From JAYRWN01 sp041917975 (GTDB taxonomy: Bacteria; Bacteroidota; Bacteroidia; Chitinophagales; Saprospiraceae), in NCBI GenBank assembly GCA_041917975.1, contig JAYRWN010000177.1, positions 1 to 33,411 of the forward strand: 33,411 nucleotides of DNA, given 5' to 3'. Below, piece after piece: positions 31,798 to 33,411 of the stretch. Under the pieces are notes generated by a model, which saw only the letters and a program-made list of their open reading frames with translations, made no database searches and was not told where the DNA came from. Position numbers and translations under genes: made by a program. Within the stretch, counting starts at the first letter, position 1. Every line of letters begins with the position of its first letter.

Positions 31798-32868
31798 ATG
31801 AAAAAAAGCGCATTAAAATTCCTTGAAGATTATTTGAATAACTCATCGCCAACAGGTTATGAAGTTTCCGGGCAAAAAATGTGGGTAGAACAGATTAAAC
31901 CTTTTGTGGATGAGTGGCATTTGGATGCCTATGGTACAGCCTATGGCGTTATTAACCCGCAAGCCGACTACCGGGTAGTGATCGAAGCACATGCCGATGA
32001 AATAAGCTGGATGGTGAATTACATTTCTGATGATGGATTCATTTACGTTTTGCGAAATGGTGGCATGGATAACATGATAGCTCCGTCGAAGCGGGTAAAT
32101 ATTTATACCAACAAAGGCACGGTACGCGGTGTCTTTGGTTGGCCTGCTATTCATACCCGGCGAACCAAAGAAATGGAGCCCACCACCACTGTTGAAAATT
32201 TATTTGTAGATGTAGGCGCAAAAAACAAAGAAGAAGTGATTAAAATGGGTATTCACATCGGCGCAATAGTTACCTATGATGAAAAATGTGAAATCCTAAA
32301 TAAAAAATATTTGGTCGGGCGTGCGTTGGATAATCGTACCGGTGGTTATTGCATTGCAGAAGTTGCCCGTAAAATCAAGGAAAAGAAAATAAAACTGCCT
32401 TATGCCCTCTACCTAGTGAATGCCGTACAAGAAGAAATAGGACTGCGTGGAGCTCAAATGATCGCTGAACGGATAAAACCGCATGCCGCGTTGATCACCG
32501 ATGTTACACACGATACTCACACACCACATGTTAATGCTAAAATAGAAGGCGATGTGTATCTTGGCAAAGGCCCAGCCATTACTTATGCTCCGGCTGTTCA
32601 TAACAAATTGCTCAACCTGATCATTTCGGCCGCAGAAAAAAGAAAAATCCCCATTCAACGTTGTGCAGCATCGAGGTCCACGGGAACCGATACCGATTCA
32701 TTTGCTTATTCCAATCAAGGTGTTCCTTCCGCCTTGATCTCTCTTCCATTGCGTTATATGCATACAACAGTTGAAATGGCTCATATGGATGATATAGAAC
32801 ATGTCATTGACCTGATGCTGGCGACGCTTAGCCTAATCCCAGCCGGAGAAAACTTTAAATATTTTTAA
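31798..32868 (+). CDS. M42 family metallopeptidase (glutamyl/deblocking aminopeptidase-like)
   Basis: Cytoplasmic di-metal aminopeptidase of the TET type that removes residues from peptide N-termini. The metal and catalytic residues are in place: His65 and Asp67 in EAHADEI, Asp178 in GRALDNRTGG, Glu212 and Glu213 in VQEEIGLRGA, Asp235 in ITDVTHD, and His322 in RYMHTTVE. Length 356 is typical. ATG 31798 gives MKKSALKFLEDYL, the usual family start. It is seven bases after pyrE and is probably co-transcribed with it. There is no signal peptide. Substrate preference (acidic, neutral or deblocking) cannot be read from the sequence. Confidence 0.93.
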   Translation: MKKSALKFLEDYLNNSSPTGYEVSGQKMWVEQIKPFVDEWHLDAYGTAYGVINPQADYRVVIEAHADEISWMVNYISDDGFIYVLRNGGMDNMIAPSKRVNIYTNKGTVRGVFGWPAIHTRRTKEMEPTTTVENLFVDVGAKNKEEVIKMGIHIGAIVTYDEKCEILNKKYLVGRALDNRTGGYCIAEVARKIKEKKIKLPYALYLVNAVQEEIGLRGAQMIAERIKPHAALITDVTHDTHTPHVNAKIEGDVYLGKGPAITYAPAVHNKLLNLIISAAEKRKIPIQRCAASRSTGTDTDSFAYSNQGVPSALISLPLRYMHTTVEMAHMDDIEHVIDLMLATLSLIPAGENFKYF

Positions 32869-32923
32869 AACTATATAATTCTTCACTGTCAAATCTAGAA
32901 AAAACGCTGATCAGACCAGCCTC

Positions 32924-33411
32924 ATGACCAGGCTGTTGATAAAACTTGCCGATAGCCAGGTGTGGATAAGCCTGATTGCGACAGTCTTTTATGGTTGGGC
33001 TTGTTTTGATGCGGGAAGCAATCCCGAATGGGCGTACACCTGGATGCTCTTTTGGGGAACGTTAGGTCTTTATACTTTGCATGATGGTTTCCTGATCAGC
33101 CAAAAACGAATTTGGGTTATTCTTTCATTTGTTTTATTAATCATTCCCGGTTTTTGGTGGTGGAAGGTTACTCTGGTCAAAATGATGATAATGGGTATGG
33201 CCGGGCTTATCGGAATATTATATGTAGTACCGCTAACTTCTGAGCAGAAAACCCTAAGGAATTTTGGTTGGGCTAAAGCCATGTGGATTGCGTTATCTTG
33301 GACACTAGCTACCGCTGGAATGGCCATCAGCTCCATCGATCATGTGGATTGGAAACTGCTTGTCTCCAGGTTCTGCTGGGTGTTTGGCCTGACGTTACTA
33401 TTTGATTATCG
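32924..33411 (+). CDS. UbiA-like multi-pass membrane protein, N-terminal part (truncated by window edge)
   Basis: An ATG-initiated frame that stays open to the end of the window, 162 codons visible. It encodes about five hydrophobic segments (VWISLIATVFYGWACF, WMLFWGTLGLYTL, IWVILSFVLLIIPGFWWW, VKMMIMGMAGLIGILYVVPL, MWIALSWTLATAGMA), so it is an inner-membrane protein. The pieces LYVVPLTSEQKTLRNFGWAK and FGLTLLFDY resemble the UbiA-like prenyltransferase group of hypothetical proteins in Bacteroidota, but the Asp-rich N-terminal motif of true UbiA enzymes is not seen. Coding is supported by length and composition; function is tentative. ATG 32924 sits in the loop of a 6-bp hairpin. It lies 55 bases after the M42 gene. 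Confidence 0.65.
   Translation, partial: MTRLLIKLADSQVWISLIATVFYGWACFDAGSNPEWAYTWMLFWGTLGLYTLHDGFLISQKRIWVILSFVLLIIPGFWWWKVTLVKMMIMGMAGLIGILYVVPLTSEQKTLRNFGWAKAMWIALSWTLATAGMAISSIDHVDWKLLVSRFCWVFGLTLLFDY

Overview
The window looks like ordinary chromosome of a member of the phylum Bacteroidota, plausibly a Saprospiria-type lineage; the phylum is the firm part and the class is a guess. Evidence: several intergenic regions carry the Bacteroidota promoter pattern (TTTG or TTG, 18-20 bases, then TANNTTTG); Shine-Dalgarno sequences are mostly absent; there is a protein with a type IX secretion (T9SS) C-terminal sorting domain, a TonB-dependent receptor, an ECF sigma factor paired with an anti-sigma-like membrane protein, a futalosine-pathway menaquinone gene, and small Bacteroidota-type housekeeping proteins. 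No insertion sequence, phage, integrase or CRISPR array was seen.

Layout. 2-2143: 3' part of a TonB-dependent receptor, with a strong terminator. 2258-5519: a serine-hydrolase-like secreted protein whose catalytic residues look lost, then a copper-type P1B ATPase preceded by an inverted repeat. 5571-5744: a compact tRNA-Ser(UGA) unit with promoter and terminator. 5892-9983: an alpha-glucan phosphorylase-like protein, an RluA-type pseudouridine synthase and a radical SAM protein (minus strand), and a SET-domain protein. 9984-10105: SRP RNA on the minus strand with its promoter. 10134-13433: mqnD, a candidate small RNA, alanine dehydrogenase, a small HTH protein and a TrmN6-type methyltransferase. 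13551-16829: a PIF1/RecD-like helicase, a 43-residue membrane protein, MiaE-type tRNA hydroxylase and a family-2-like glycosyltransferase. 17046-22329: a plus-strand run of WbqC-like protein, dynamin-like GTPase, prolyl oligopeptidase lipoprotein and SDR oxidoreductase. 22340-27866: a minus-strand cluster of a T9SS-exported Cys-rich repeat protein, ECF sigma factor, an anti-sigma-like protein with an outer-membrane-barrel-like C-terminus, and a lipoprotein. 27996-33411: rarA, acyl-CoA dehydrogenase, NUDIX hydrolase, pyrE, M42 aminopeptidase and the start of a UbiA-like membrane protein.

How the genes fit together. Most of the window is housekeeping: tRNA and rRNA modification (rluA-type, trmN6-type, miaE-type), protein targeting (SRP RNA), menaquinone and pyrimidine synthesis, amino acid, fatty acid and glycogen metabolism, and replication-fork maintenance. 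The two most system-like regions are (i) 22340-27866, where the sigma factor, a protein that may run from cytoplasm to outer membrane, a lipoprotein and a repetitive surface protein could form a surface-sensing and secretion unit, and (ii) 15606-19393, where a glycosyltransferase diverges from a WbqC-like protein that is translationally coupled to a dynamin-like GTPase, suggesting an envelope or membrane-remodelling module. Both ideas are inference from gene order and domain layout. Genes are tightly packed: three convergent pairs overlap at their stop codons, and no gene-free stretch exceeds about 250 bases.
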